A stretch of DNA of 64,000 bases from positions 992,001 through 1,056,000 of the forward strand of contig JAFEVB010000004.1 of NCBI GenBank assembly GCA_032629725.1, in the 5' to 3' direction. Shown in pieces: positions 46,681 to 55,928 of the stretch. Under the pieces are notes generated by a model. It was not told where the DNA came from. It worked only from the letters and a program-made list of their open reading frames with translations, and did no database searches. This DNA is from Gremmenia infestans. Lineage: Eukaryota; Ascomycota; Leotiomycetes; Helotiales; Hamatocanthoscyphaceae. The position numbers and the translations under genes were made by a program. Within the stretch, counting starts at the first letter, position 1, and the number at the start of each line of letters is the position of its first letter.

Positions 46681-49600
46681 TCATACTCCGACATAAATAT
46701 AAGGAGCCCAGGCCATTGGATTGTCCTTCCCCCTCGGCTTCTCTGCGAGCAACTTGATCTTCTGCATAGCAAAGTGTAAACCACGTGCAGCCTGACCAAC
46801 GTCCAACGTATTCCCGTTCAGCATCGCGCTATATATGTCATCGGCAAAGATAGGCGCGTACTCATCTAGCACCTTCCACAGCGTACCAATAACGGCCGGG
46901 AACCCAGCTAGCTGACACGCACCAGTCATATGCATCGCTTCATCCAGCAGGAACATATCTTTGCTGGTGCCTGCGTGGCAGGCAGAGAGGTAAGCCAACT
47001 GTGCCCGCCGGCTCAGGCTTGTGGTCCCCATATCTTGTACTAAGAACGGGTCCTCTTTCCAGTCGGCGAAGAGGATGCGGCTGTAAGACGGATTTGAGTC
47101 CATCTCGCCGTGGCATGCGAAGTGCACTATGGAGCAGTGACGCAAGGCCTCCATGACATCCCTTTTAGCTGGTTGGGGAAGAATAGTTTTAGAAAGAGGT
47201 GGCAAGTTCCCGGTGGCCATGATATCATTTTTCACAGCCAGCAACTTGTCGATGGCCCCGATCTCGGCTTTTGCATGGGTCAGGTCCGTTCGATCAGGAG
47301 TCTCGCTCATCTCCACCAGACAAATTTCCTGGGTGGAAACGTCTTCTTTAGATTTATCCCTGGCAAGTGCTGATATTTTGTCTCTCGAGAGTCCCAGGGA
47401 TCTCGCGGTTGTTGCGTAGCAAGATATTACTCGATCTATGGCCGCAGCTCCGTTCGCACGATGTCCCGCAGCATGAATTGGGAATAAGCTGAGCAATCCC
47501 ACAGGAATCCACCATATCTTCGGCCAAGACTTTTCGAAACCTGGTATTCCAGTAAATCCTAGGAAGTTTAGAACTTCTTCTATTGCAACATCCCATAGCC
47601 ATTCTAAGATCTTTCTCAGCCCCATGTTGTTTTTTCGTCGCCGGGTGGGGTCGTCGTTGTCTCTGATATCAGTCAGCTGCTGGGATTTCTCAGTCAGCTC
47701 CTCGTAGCTCAATTTCGAGAGTGATATGTGGTGGATGTCCTTCCTCGTAATGATAAGAGCTACAGCTCCAAAACGGGAAGAGTTGAGGTAGACTATCGGG
47801 CCATCTATGGCATAAGTTCTCAGTTCATCGGATGAAGGGCCCTTGAGAAAATGGTCGAAGCCTGGAGTTCCTTGAATCATCGCTACAGTGTTGTCAAAAT
47901 CCTGGGTTACCTCGTACCGCCTGGCTGCTTGTGTTTGTAGAAAGCTCTTCACACCCGGTAATAAGATGTCTTCGTCGACTATATCGAGCTTGTTCTGGGC
48001 AGCTCTGAACTTCACTGCGAGCTCTGGATGAGCATTGTCTAAGTCTGTGATATCCACTCTCCCGCCAATATATAGATTAGCAATGAGGCCTCTTCCAAGT
48101 TCTAAGAGGCGTAGCGCCTCATTTGAACTCTGATTATCTCTTATTGCTAGAGCTGCGGCGTCAGCCGCAAGGCCCGATATCTGGAATAAAACAAATTGCT
48201 GGTCATTCCGCAACAGACTTCGCGAAATGATCTTGGGGAGAAGCTCCACGGCGAGAGAAAGCTTCTGGCTGGCCAGAGAAATGTCTTCGGGATATAGGAT
48301 ATGTGCCGCTCGAATAGCTGCTGCCACCCGCCTTACTACAGGAAAGCGAGGTGAATCAAGGATCTCTTGGAATATCTTCACGGCACTGAGGCCATGAAGA
48401 GGATTCTTCGATCTCTTGAATCTCGTCTCTAGACACGATCCGTACATGAATAAGATCTCAGGCCGTTTTTGGCTTTTGTCATTCATGGATAATTCGACAG
48501 CAGCCTTGCTGTTCCGGATAGCCTCCTCTAACATATCATCAACAGCTTCGTCCGAGGTCTTAGATTTGACGACTTCCAGCAAAGCAGCACTCAGGTTTGT
48601 GAGGTACCTTGATTTATCCGGGTTGTCTTTCGGAACTATAGTCAGGGCTGTTCTAGATCTACGAACTGCGAGGTCCAGGTCTTCGGGGCGACTGTGCTTG
48701 TGATAGCGCATCATCAAAGCCGACGAGAGATTATCCAAAAGCTCCACGTATCGCCAATTATCTGTCGCGGTTATTTCCAGTGCAGTCGAATGGGAGTCGA
48801 TGGCAATGTCGATATCAGCATCTCGTCCATTCCTTGAAAAACGCTGTGCAAGTATCTGACCGAGGTTACTCAAACAGACAGCCTTGTCTGGGCTATTCAT
48901 TGAGAACGGCTTAGTTGCGCCCATAGCGGCTTGAATCGCTGCATTCAAATCATCCGTTGTTCCAAGAAGCACAAATCTCATACCAAGAGCTGTTGCTAGG
49001 TTGTTCATACAGACTGATCGCTGGGGGTGCTGGTCACGAATTTGTTGACCGGCTTGCTCGAAGATCTCAATGGCTGAATTGATATCCTCCACTGAAGCTG
49101 CATGAATAGCGCGCTGTATAAAGGCTCGTCCTTTGGTAATGAGATTGACCGCAAATTGGGGATTATTTGAAGATACCAGCTCCATCGCCCTTTCAGCCGT
49201 ATCAAACCCCTTATCTAAGTCGTCTTGCTTACCCGTCCACTCGAATCTCGTGAGTAAGCCCTCAGCTAAGTCTTTGAGGTAAATAGCACGAAATTCTTTG
49301 TTATTGCATTTCGAGGCGGTGGCAGCCTTGTCGAGTGTTTCCACCAACATATCCAGATACTTTCTAGATCCGGTCCTTTGGAAAATATCGGTGAGAACGA
49401 GACCTTGACAGTTCAAAACCATCGACCTTTGTATATCTTCCGGGGGGACTGATAAGAGCATGTTGTCTGACATGGCAAGGATATCGTCCAGAGGTTCCTC
49501 TGTTGTCCCACTCAGGCGCATCTGCAGTATAGAAGCCCGGCACAGATTGTTCTGCGCAACAGGAAGCAACCGGCCTTGGGCTGTGGTAACGGCCGCCTTA

Positions 49601-51555
49601 GCTGCGATAACGGCTTCATCGATATCAACTGCTATCCCTGAGTGGTAGTATCTTGACAAAAGACAGTAACTGTAGTTGCTGGAACACAGAGGATATAATA
49701 GTGGATTCATGTCTGATTGTTTCTGCCCCAGTTTGCAATATTTGACCGAATTTTCGAGATCTCCGAGACCGCCGAGTATCTCATATCGTCTGATGAATGC
49801 GAGTCCTAGGTTTGTGAGCATCAGAGGATATTCGTTCGGATTCTTTTGATCCAGTCCAGGGACAGCTACGGCTTCTTCGCCCAACGCGACAGCTTCATCA
49901 AGATCCTCACGAGAGCCTAACACGTCGTATCGCTTCCTCAAGGATTCCGCAAGCCCGGCGATTGTCACTGGTCTTGTGGGTGCTCCTTCTGGAGCAAGCT
50001 CAGCGGCAGCTCGCTGATGTTTGAGGGCTTCTTCCAGGGTGGCAATTGTACCATTGGTCTCGAATAAGTTCTGGAAGCAGGCGCCAAGGTTGCTCAGAGT
50101 GATTACTCGCTCGTCAGGGTCGAGTTCAAGTTCCAGGAGATTTTTGGTGGATTCGATAGCACCGTTCAGGGAGTCCAGCTTGCCAGTTGTCTCAAATTGG
50201 GTGCGTAGAGCACAGCTAAGCTGATTCATCGTGGGGCGATAGAGAGATCCATCTTTGGACACTTTCGGGAGAGCCGTTCTGAAAGCGTTGATTGCACTGT
50301 TGAGGTCATCCACCCGTCCCAACACCTCATAGCGTGCGATCAAGCCCATCCCAAGACCAGTGAGAGGGAATTCTCGCCCCTCATAGTCTACGGGCGTGAG
50401 CTCAATAGCCTTGTTTCTCGCTATAATAGACTCATTTAAGTCGTGCATGTTATCCTTCAAATCGAACCTTGCGTGTAGGATGTTTCCCAAGTGATTCAGA
50501 TGTATGGGTTCCGCTGGGAATTGGTCAGCTGTTAACCGAGTGGCTTCTTCAAGGACAACAATTTCCTTGTCAAGGTCGATGTCAGAACCGGTCTTCTCAA
50601 ACCTTGCCTCTAGAGCGTCCGCATAGTCTAACAATGCTGTGCCTCGAGCAAGGTCATGCTCTGAAAGCCGTGAACTGACACCCTCAAAAGCCGTGATTGC
50701 TTCATTAATATCCAAGATTGAAGATATCGATGTATTTCGCCTATGCCTCCAGAGCAGTGCATATCCAAGATTACTCAGGTACAAAGCTCGATTTGGGTCA
50801 TGTTCATAGCTCAGATGAACTGCTTCTCTAAAATGATTCGCCATTGCATCAATGTCCTTCCCTACCTTAGGATCGTCCGTAGCAGCGCCCTTAGCATCTT
50901 CCAATTTCGACTGTAGTCTGTATTTAAGTGCATAACCAAGGTCGCTAAGAGCAATGGTTTGGGCATATACATCATGTCCACCTTGGATGAGCTCAAGTGC
51001 TTGGCTATGCACATCAATGGCGGAATCGATATAATCCGCGCACGACGTTTTGAAGAATCTCTCCCGATATGCTAACCCTAGATCCCTCAAGCGGTTGGCC
51101 TTATTCAAACTTTCTTCCAAAGGAGTCAACTGGACAGAGTTTTTGAGTGCTTTGATCATTGCATCAAGATCTTCTTGGATAGATGATAGGGAATAGAGTG
51201 TTCGGAAGGCGCTGGAAAGGGATTGCAGGTAATGTGACCGGTCAGATTCATTGGTAGCTGATTCAATGGCAAGCTCAATGTGTTCGACAGCTTTGGTAAT
51301 CTCATCGCTATCTCTCGTAAGCCGATATCGTTCAAGTAATGCGAGGCCTATGTTGTGCAAAATAAGCGCTCGGTCAGCATCTCCGGATGATCTGGAGGCT
51401 CTGGTAGCTTCCAGTGCAGTTTTCTGGTCATCGATATACATATTTACATCGTCCAACTTTTCCGTTGATTCATCCGAGGTAGACTCCTCTCCATCTGAGC
51501 CCGTACTGCTGTTGTTCACTCTATCGTCTACGATAGCTCCAGTCTCTTCAGCCAT
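46681..51555 (-). CDS. TPR-CHAT protein (caspase-related CHAT protease with tetratricopeptide repeats)
   Basis: A single coding exon of 1624 residues. An acidic N-terminal leader is followed by many degenerate TPRs of 40-50 residues (residues about 50-1150) with the recurring pattern LxxRYxxxGxxxDLDxAI ... LxNLGxxLxxRF, for example KAVCLSNLGQILAQRFSRNG. The C-terminal CHAT domain has the catalytic pair in FACHGEMD (His 1482) and LSACHAGTS (Cys 1526), then FPAVIGTLWKVLDEYAP and the typical end NPMAWAPYIYVG. CHAT domains belong to clan CD with caspases and separase. The ATG at 51555 (accATGG) was chosen; the frame upstream has no other ATG. A 48-nt intron in the 5' untranslated region is likely. 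The gene is divergent from the gasdermin-like candidate, 362 bp apart. It is probably a sensor-protease in regulated cell death or self/non-self responses (inference). Confidence 0.9.
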   Translation of the reverse strand: MAEETGAIVDDRVNNSSTGSDGEESTSDESTEKLDDVNMYIDDQKTALEATRASRSSGDADRALILHNIGLALLERYRLTRDSDEITKAVEHIELAIESATNESDRSHYLQSLSSAFRTLYSLSSIQEDLDAMIKALKNSVQLTPLEESLNKANRLRDLGLAYRERFFKTSCADYIDSAIDVHSQALELIQGGHDVYAQTIALSDLGYALKYRLQSKLEDAKGAATDDPKVGKDIDAMANHFREAVHLSYEHDPNRALYLSNLGYALLWRHRRNTSISSILDINEAITAFEGVSSRLSEHDLARGTALLDYADALEARFEKTGSDIDLDKEIVVLEEATRLTADQFPAEPIHLNHLGNILHARFDLKDNMHDLNESIIARNKAIELTPVDYEGREFPLTGLGMGLIARYEVLGRVDDLNSAINAFRTALPKVSKDGSLYRPTMNQLSCALRTQFETTGKLDSLNGAIESTKNLLELELDPDERVITLSNLGACFQNLFETNGTIATLEEALKHQRAAAELAPEGAPTRPVTIAGLAESLRKRYDVLGSREDLDEAVALGEEAVAVPGLDQKNPNEYPLMLTNLGLAFIRRYEILGGLGDLENSVKYCKLGQKQSDMNPLLYPLCSSNYSYCLLSRYYHSGIAVDIDEAVIAAKAAVTTAQGRLLPVAQNNLCRASILQMRLSGTTEEPLDDILAMSDNMLLSVPPEDIQRSMVLNCQGLVLTDIFQRTGSRKYLDMLVETLDKAATASKCNNKEFRAIYLKDLAEGLLTRFEWTGKQDDLDKGFDTAERAMELVSSNNPQFAVNLITKGRAFIQRAIHAASVEDINSAIEIFEQAGQQIRDQHPQRSVCMNNLATALGMRFVLLGTTDDLNAAIQAAMGATKPFSMNSPDKAVCLSNLGQILAQRFSRNGRDADIDIAIDSHSTALEITATDNWRYVELLDNLSSALMMRYHKHSRPEDLDLAVRRSRTALTIVPKDNPDKSRYLTNLSAALLEVVKSKTSDEAVDDMLEEAIRNSKAAVELSMNDKSQKRPEILFMYGSCLETRFKRSKNPLHGLSAVKIFQEILDSPRFPVVRRVAAAIRAAHILYPEDISLASQKLSLAVELLPKIISRSLLRNDQQFVLFQISGLAADAAALAIRDNQSSNEALRLLELGRGLIANLYIGGRVDITDLDNAHPELAVKFRAAQNKLDIVDEDILLPGVKSFLQTQAARRYEVTQDFDNTVAMIQGTPGFDHFLKGPSSDELRTYAIDGPIVYLNSSRFGAVALIITRKDIHHISLSKLSYEELTEKSQQLTDIRDNDDPTRRRKNNMGLRKILEWLWDVAIEEVLNFLGFTGIPGFEKSWPKIWWIPVGLLSLFPIHAAGHRANGAAAIDRVISCYATTARSLGLSRDKISALARDKSKEDVSTQEICLVEMSETPDRTDLTHAKAEIGAIDKLLAVKNDIMATGNLPPLSKTILPQPAKRDVMEALRHCSIVHFACHGEMDSNPSYSRILFADWKEDPFLVQDMGTTSLSRRAQLAYLSACHAGTSKDMFLLDEAMHMTGACQLAGFPAVIGTLWKVLDEYAPIFADDIYSAMLNGNTLDVGQAARGLHFAMQKIKLLAEKPRGKDNPMAWAPYIYVGV

Positions 51556-51917
51556 GGTAACGGAACTGTACAAAAATCAGCTCGACCGCGAACTCCAGTG
51601 AGGGAATACGTACCAAGCTGCATAAAGACTCAACCGCTGGTTCTATATTACCTACGGAGTCAATGGACACCCAGACGAGCTCTACAAACGAGTGTCGTCA
51701 AGGTGCCAGCTGAGCATGCCTCCTGCAGGGGCTACCTATTGGACGATAATGAGCCTCCCACGTGAAGGGTCTGATTTTACGGCATTAATTCATATAATTT
51801 TCTACCAACGCGGGTCCAACCTCAACTAATCGGCGAGTCCAACCATCTCATCCAGCCCAACACAGCTCCGCTGTTACAGCGAACCACCATACCTGCGGCA
51901 TTCTTCAGGCAGCGAAT
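51556..51917. promoter_or_regulatory. Short bidirectional promoter between the TPR-CHAT and gasdermin-like genes
   Basis: Only 362 bp separate the two start codons. It contains a likely 5'-untranslated intron of the TPR-CHAT gene (51613-51566, GTACGT donor and TTTGTACAG acceptor). The tight spacing suggests coordinated expression. Confidence 0.55.
51566..51613 (-). other. Probable 5'-untranslated intron of the TPR-CHAT gene
   Basis: A GTACGT donor at 51613 and a TTTGTACAG acceptor ending at 51566 enclose 48 nt just upstream of the ATG at 51555, matching the intron size and signals of neighbouring genes. Confidence 0.45.
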
Positions 51918-52751
51918 ATGGTCGAAAATGCGCTGACGATCTTCCGCGACGGCTTTCTGACGCTGAAAATCTCGGCGCTTGGCCGCCTTGTGACAGACGC
52001 GAAAAACCCCAGCCAGGATTTCTGGCCTCGAAAAGACATCACACCCAGCGAAGACGAGGTTGATAAAGGCGAGTTCCACGAGCTGCATCAGGCACTCACC
52101 TCGGGCTTGAACGTAGGCCTTGGTGCGAAGCTCTCGCGCCTGTTTTCGACCACCATATCGCTCGAAAGCCTTTCGACTGATTGGCTGCAGGCGGACAAGC
52201 TCCACAGATATCTGTTGAAGCAGCCGCGCGGCCGCTTCCATGGCATCTGTGCTGATGTCGATGCACGCCGCTGGATGGAGGACACAATGCGCGACTGCCC
52301 GCTGTTCCTGATTTCGGGCCTCATCACGGTCACCGAGGCGAAGGTGCAGCGCGAGCAGCAGAGAGACATACAGGCATCGGGCGATGTAGAGGCTCCCATC
52401 GGAGATATACTGTCTGGGGGTGCTCTAGAAGCGGTGGACCAAACGGGCGTCACCGACGTGGGCCTCAATACCCATGGCGGAAGATTGTCCGGGGAAAGCA
52501 TCTCGTTTATGGCGCCTGGAGAACGGGTGGTTGGGGTGCAGTATCGCAAAGTGAAATTCGAACTTTTCAGTAAAAAGAACATTGATAACGCATCTCTAGA
52601 AAGAAGCCCTAACCGTTGGAAGATGTTCTTGGGCGGCGATCGGGCTGGTGAAAAGGATATCATTGAAGCAGATTTGCAGGACGACTTGAAGGAGGGCGAC
52701 CTTGAAGTTGATGACGAGGAGGACTTGGTGATTTGGGATATTAATGAGTGA
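51918..52751 (+). CDS. Gasdermin-like pore-forming protein candidate
   Basis: An intronless frame of 277 residues from ATG at 51918. Visible features: an N-terminal hydrophobic/amphipathic stretch (LTIFRDGFLTLKISALGRLV) followed by DFWPRKDITPSE; a middle part with GLNVGLGAKLS; a hydrophobic strand PLFLISGLITVTEAKVQ; a Gly/Asp-rich loop; a late strand GERVVGVQYRKVKFELF; and a very acidic last ~40 residues (EADLQDDLKEGDLEVDDEED). Size, strand order and a short C-terminal tail resemble fungal gasdermin-like proteins of the RCD-1/HET-Q1 type, which are about 260-280 residues and lose a ~5 kDa tail when cleaved. The divergent TPR-CHAT partner fits the known habit of such genes to sit beside protease genes. 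The call is by pattern and context; another fungal effector family is possible. An upstream exon cannot be excluded. Confidence 0.5.
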   Translation: MVENALTIFRDGFLTLKISALGRLVTDAKNPSQDFWPRKDITPSEDEVDKGEFHELHQALTSGLNVGLGAKLSRLFSTTISLESLSTDWLQADKLHRYLLKQPRGRFHGICADVDARRWMEDTMRDCPLFLISGLITVTEAKVQREQQRDIQASGDVEAPIGDILSGGALEAVDQTGVTDVGLNTHGGRLSGESISFMAPGERVVGVQYRKVKFELFSKKNIDNASLERSPNRWKMFLGGDRAGEKDIIEADLQDDLKEGDLEVDDEEDLVIWDINE

Positions 52752-53759
52752 AATTGAGACTGACTTAGTATATATAGGCTGTCATATAGATTGTGTGAAA
52801 ATCTTACATTCTCATTTCTCGCCTCGCTAAAGTATATTTATATAACTACTTAGCACCCATACTTTCACCCATGCTTATACCTTTGTGCCACCATTCGGAT
52901 CGGCACTGCTAGATCAGTTGTTTCCATTATAATCCGTTTCGTCTGGATATGGTGGTCCCTAGTCTCTATAGGTCATTTATTAACGATTCAATCAGAAGCG
53001 GATGTAGATGATAAGGGAGCTGGTGGGAGTGTGTTTTAAAGCAGGGGTCCAAGTTCAAAGAGGCAGTGTACCTGAAGGTAGTTTACGGTGGTCAAGGAGT
53101 CGGAGTTTTCCGCTTTCCCCTAAGAGACATCTGCAAGACCCTCTCCGCATCTATACCTCCTCGCCCACCTCTGAACCAACTGGGCATCCTTTGTCCCAAC
53201 GCGCGCAAACGGTCGAATAGCTGCACAGATTTAGACCCTACATATCAATAACAGCTCTCTCATACACGCTAGAGGAAGCGCAGTGGTAAGGATAGGAGAT
53301 ACAACAGTTATCTGGGGCGTAGCGCAATCTCTTTAACAAAGGTAGTTCAAGGTGGGTTACACATCAAGACCTGGGCCCAGAACGAAGCGCGTAATGCAAT
53401 TTTTGGAAGTAGAGGCAGAAGCAGATGAAACAATGTATAAAATTAGGGGTAGACGACTGGGTAGTTAGCTCTACTAGAGGTCCACTTGGCACCCGAGTCT
53501 CTAGGCTCTCTTTTGACATCCCAAATTCGTCATCGTCCAGAATACAAACTTGTGCTCCCACACGGCCATCTTCGGCACATCCGTTGGGCATTTCGTCAAC
53601 AATCGTAGATCACATTCACAGTATAAATTGGTGTTCTGGCAAGTCGTAGCATAATTCCAGTGGTCAAATGTAGCATTCCTTTAGCTCGTTATGCGACTAT
53701 GCGACTATGCGACTAAAGCCATGACACCCCATCCCAACCCAGGAAGACAGAAGAACCTT
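52752..53759. other. Convergent intergenic region
   Basis: About 1 kb between the gasdermin-like gene and eL27. It contains three tandem copies of the 8-mer TATGCGAC at 53690-53713. No gene is supported. Confidence 0.45.
53690..53713. repeat. Short tandem repeat, TATGCGAC x3
   Basis: Three perfect 8-bp units in the 3' flank of the eL27 gene. A simple microsatellite; no function is implied. Confidence 0.85.
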
Positions 53760-54414
53760 TCAAAATCCTAAAGAAAAGTTAGCGTTTGCCTAGAAACCCT
53801 AAATCCAGAACCCCGGAAAACTTACGGAGAGGAGTGAAGAACCATCTGTTCTTTCCGGACGTGTATCTCTCCTCCAAAGCCTTCTTGACGGTCTTCTTCG
53901 CATCCTCTCGCTGGGAAACCTCCTTGAAAGTATCGGCAGTCACAACTCCCTTCAATCCCTCCAACTCCAAGGTGTAACGTGTGGGCATCAGATGGTTGTA
54001 GTTGATGACCTTGATGAACGGCTTAACCTTGCTGCGCTTGGCTTGGCGAGCTTTTGACATGCGGCGGGTAATTTGCGATGGGTAGCGCTCGATACCGGCG
54101 ACCAATGCGTGAGGGTATGGGTGGCTCTTGTTGCCGGTGTCTTGGGGTTGAATGATCACGACCTGCGATTTCTCCATCAGCGCTGCCTTTCTTAAGCAAT
54201 TCCCATATCCATCTCCTTGCGCCCAGCTCGGTGTCTCAAATCTTATATGTTCGGGTGCGCGATCGTGGGTGGTGAGAATTTACCTTCTTTCCGGCATATC
54301 TGCCCCTGGTGATGATGGCAACACGGCCGACCTTGAGGACTGTGAATAATGGAGTCAGTACTGCTACTGATCAATTGCAAACTGATGTGGAAGCGTCGTA
54401 TACTCACACTTCAT
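53760..54414 (-). CDS. rpl27: 60S ribosomal protein L27 (eL27)
   Basis: Four coding exons: 54414-54408 (7 nt), 54339-54284, 54162-53826 and 53767-53760 (8 nt), giving 135 residues, the normal length of eL27. The joined product begins MKFLKVGRVAIITRGRYAGK, continues VVIIQPQDTGNKSHPYPHAL, VAGIERYPSQITRRM, KPFIKVINYNHLMPTRYTL, then SQREDAKKTVKKALEERY, and ends FFTPLRF. This is the full family pattern, including the universal C-terminal LRF created only by splicing to the last exon. A longer unspliced frame ending GFLGKR is not the real end. Introns in ribosomal protein genes close to the start are usual. Expected to be highly expressed. Confidence 0.96.
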
Positions 54415-55928
54415 GGCGACTGTCGGAGTTGTTGGTTTTTCGTCGTGGTGTTGCTCTCCACGAAAATTGGGGAGTGGAAATTCTGAAGAATCCAGTGTGC
54501 GGCGGTCTAATCCTAAATTGGCCTAGTGAAGACACGTGATCGTAGCAGTTTTCGGTACGTATCCCACCACGACTCTCAACATCGATTTTCTCTCTCTCAC
54601 AAATATCTTTCTATCAAGTATTGTTTTGATCACAAAGCTAGGCTTGAAAGCTATCATTATCCTCGCTGTTAAACATTCTTAAGGTTTACCCTTATGGCTC
54701 TTACTTGACAGATATTTACTTGGTTCGATCCGGCTTTTCGAGATTCGCACTAGGCGAAACAGCATTTCACCTTGGCTGACTGGCTCACATTGTTTTATAA
54801 GTAAACTGGTAATATTTCTGTCATTTCAGATGCTCGTGTTTTGACACCGACAGCCTCGGAAGTTCTTACGGCATGATCTGAAGCTTGCCATTGGCTGGGC
54901 ATACTTGGCTTGCGAGCAGAGAGAGGCTTGAATTCCACCAGTTCTATAATATGATGTCGATTACTCTCGGTCCGTTCCCCAACCTTTCAAGTGAAGCTCA
55001 GGGGACGAAAGGGGGCACTCATATTTCCTTGATGCTCTCCAATGACCGAAAGGTGCTGGATCATATCACTCACATGGACGTCGAAGGCTTTCAGCTGGGC
55101 AGAAATGAAGCCCTAGCTTTTTGTGTATAAGAAATATCTTACTCCAATCAAAACTATATCTTTCTCTACCATCATTTCATTATGCGCTGCGACTACTCAA
55201 TTTCAATATGTCGAACAATAATCTTTCAGACTGATGCAAGGTGCGTAATCATGCTTTTCAAATACATCTTTGTCGGACTTGCCACTGCTCACCTTGATGT
55301 CGGACATGGTGCAATTGTAACTGCTGTTGGATATCAAGTATACCAAGGTAGAAGTAGTACAGCATCAGGAGGTCATACATATCCCGCCCTCTGTTGATGA
55401 ATGAATTGAGAGATGAGGATTGAGATTGGACCGAAGGAATCAGTGCTTGCTCAAAGTAAAAAAATGTATAATATTTGACTGCGAGCAGATACTGTGATCG
55501 AAACTTCTTCATCGCCCTTACTTAATCTTTCATTCTGTCTCTAAGGCCGAGGCTTACGAGCATCTAGTCTAGCAATATTTTGAGTGAGACTGATACCATC
55601 CAAATGTTGGTTATGAGGAAATCCACCCTTTTGAAAATGCCAGATACATCGCCTAGTAAGCACGTGACAGCCCTCCCAGAAGCTATTTGAAGTAACACGC
55701 GATTACTTCTGCAGTCTGCTTGGATAAAGTTTCCTCCACTCCAGAAGCGCTTTGGCGAAAAGTCTTGAACGCTAGGAGGTCAAGGCCAATCCAACAATTT
55801 CCACATGTTCACCATCAACACCATCAATAGGATGGAGGGGAATAAATTGTTCGAACGACAGAATGAAACACAACGCAGCTGTGAAGCGCCAAAACAAGAC
55901 ATCCACCACTCTGAGACATAAAAATATC
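54415..55928. other. 1.5 kb gene-free stretch upstream of eL27
   Basis: Holds the eL27 promoter (54415-54700, with pyrimidine-rich sequence near 54590) and otherwise only random short frames. A GGTTCGATCC stretch at 54722 resembles a tRNA B box, but no tRNA fold surrounds it. Confidence 0.45.

Noticed and set aside
52088..52663. 191-codon minus-strand frame opposite the gasdermin-like gene
   Set aside because: It is antisense to a better frame with coherent hydrophobic strands and a coherent acidic tail; it shows only Ser/Arg/Pro-rich shadow composition.
54700..54760. GGTTCGATCC resembling a tRNA B box
   Set aside because: No A box at the right distance and no acceptor or anticodon stem could be folded.
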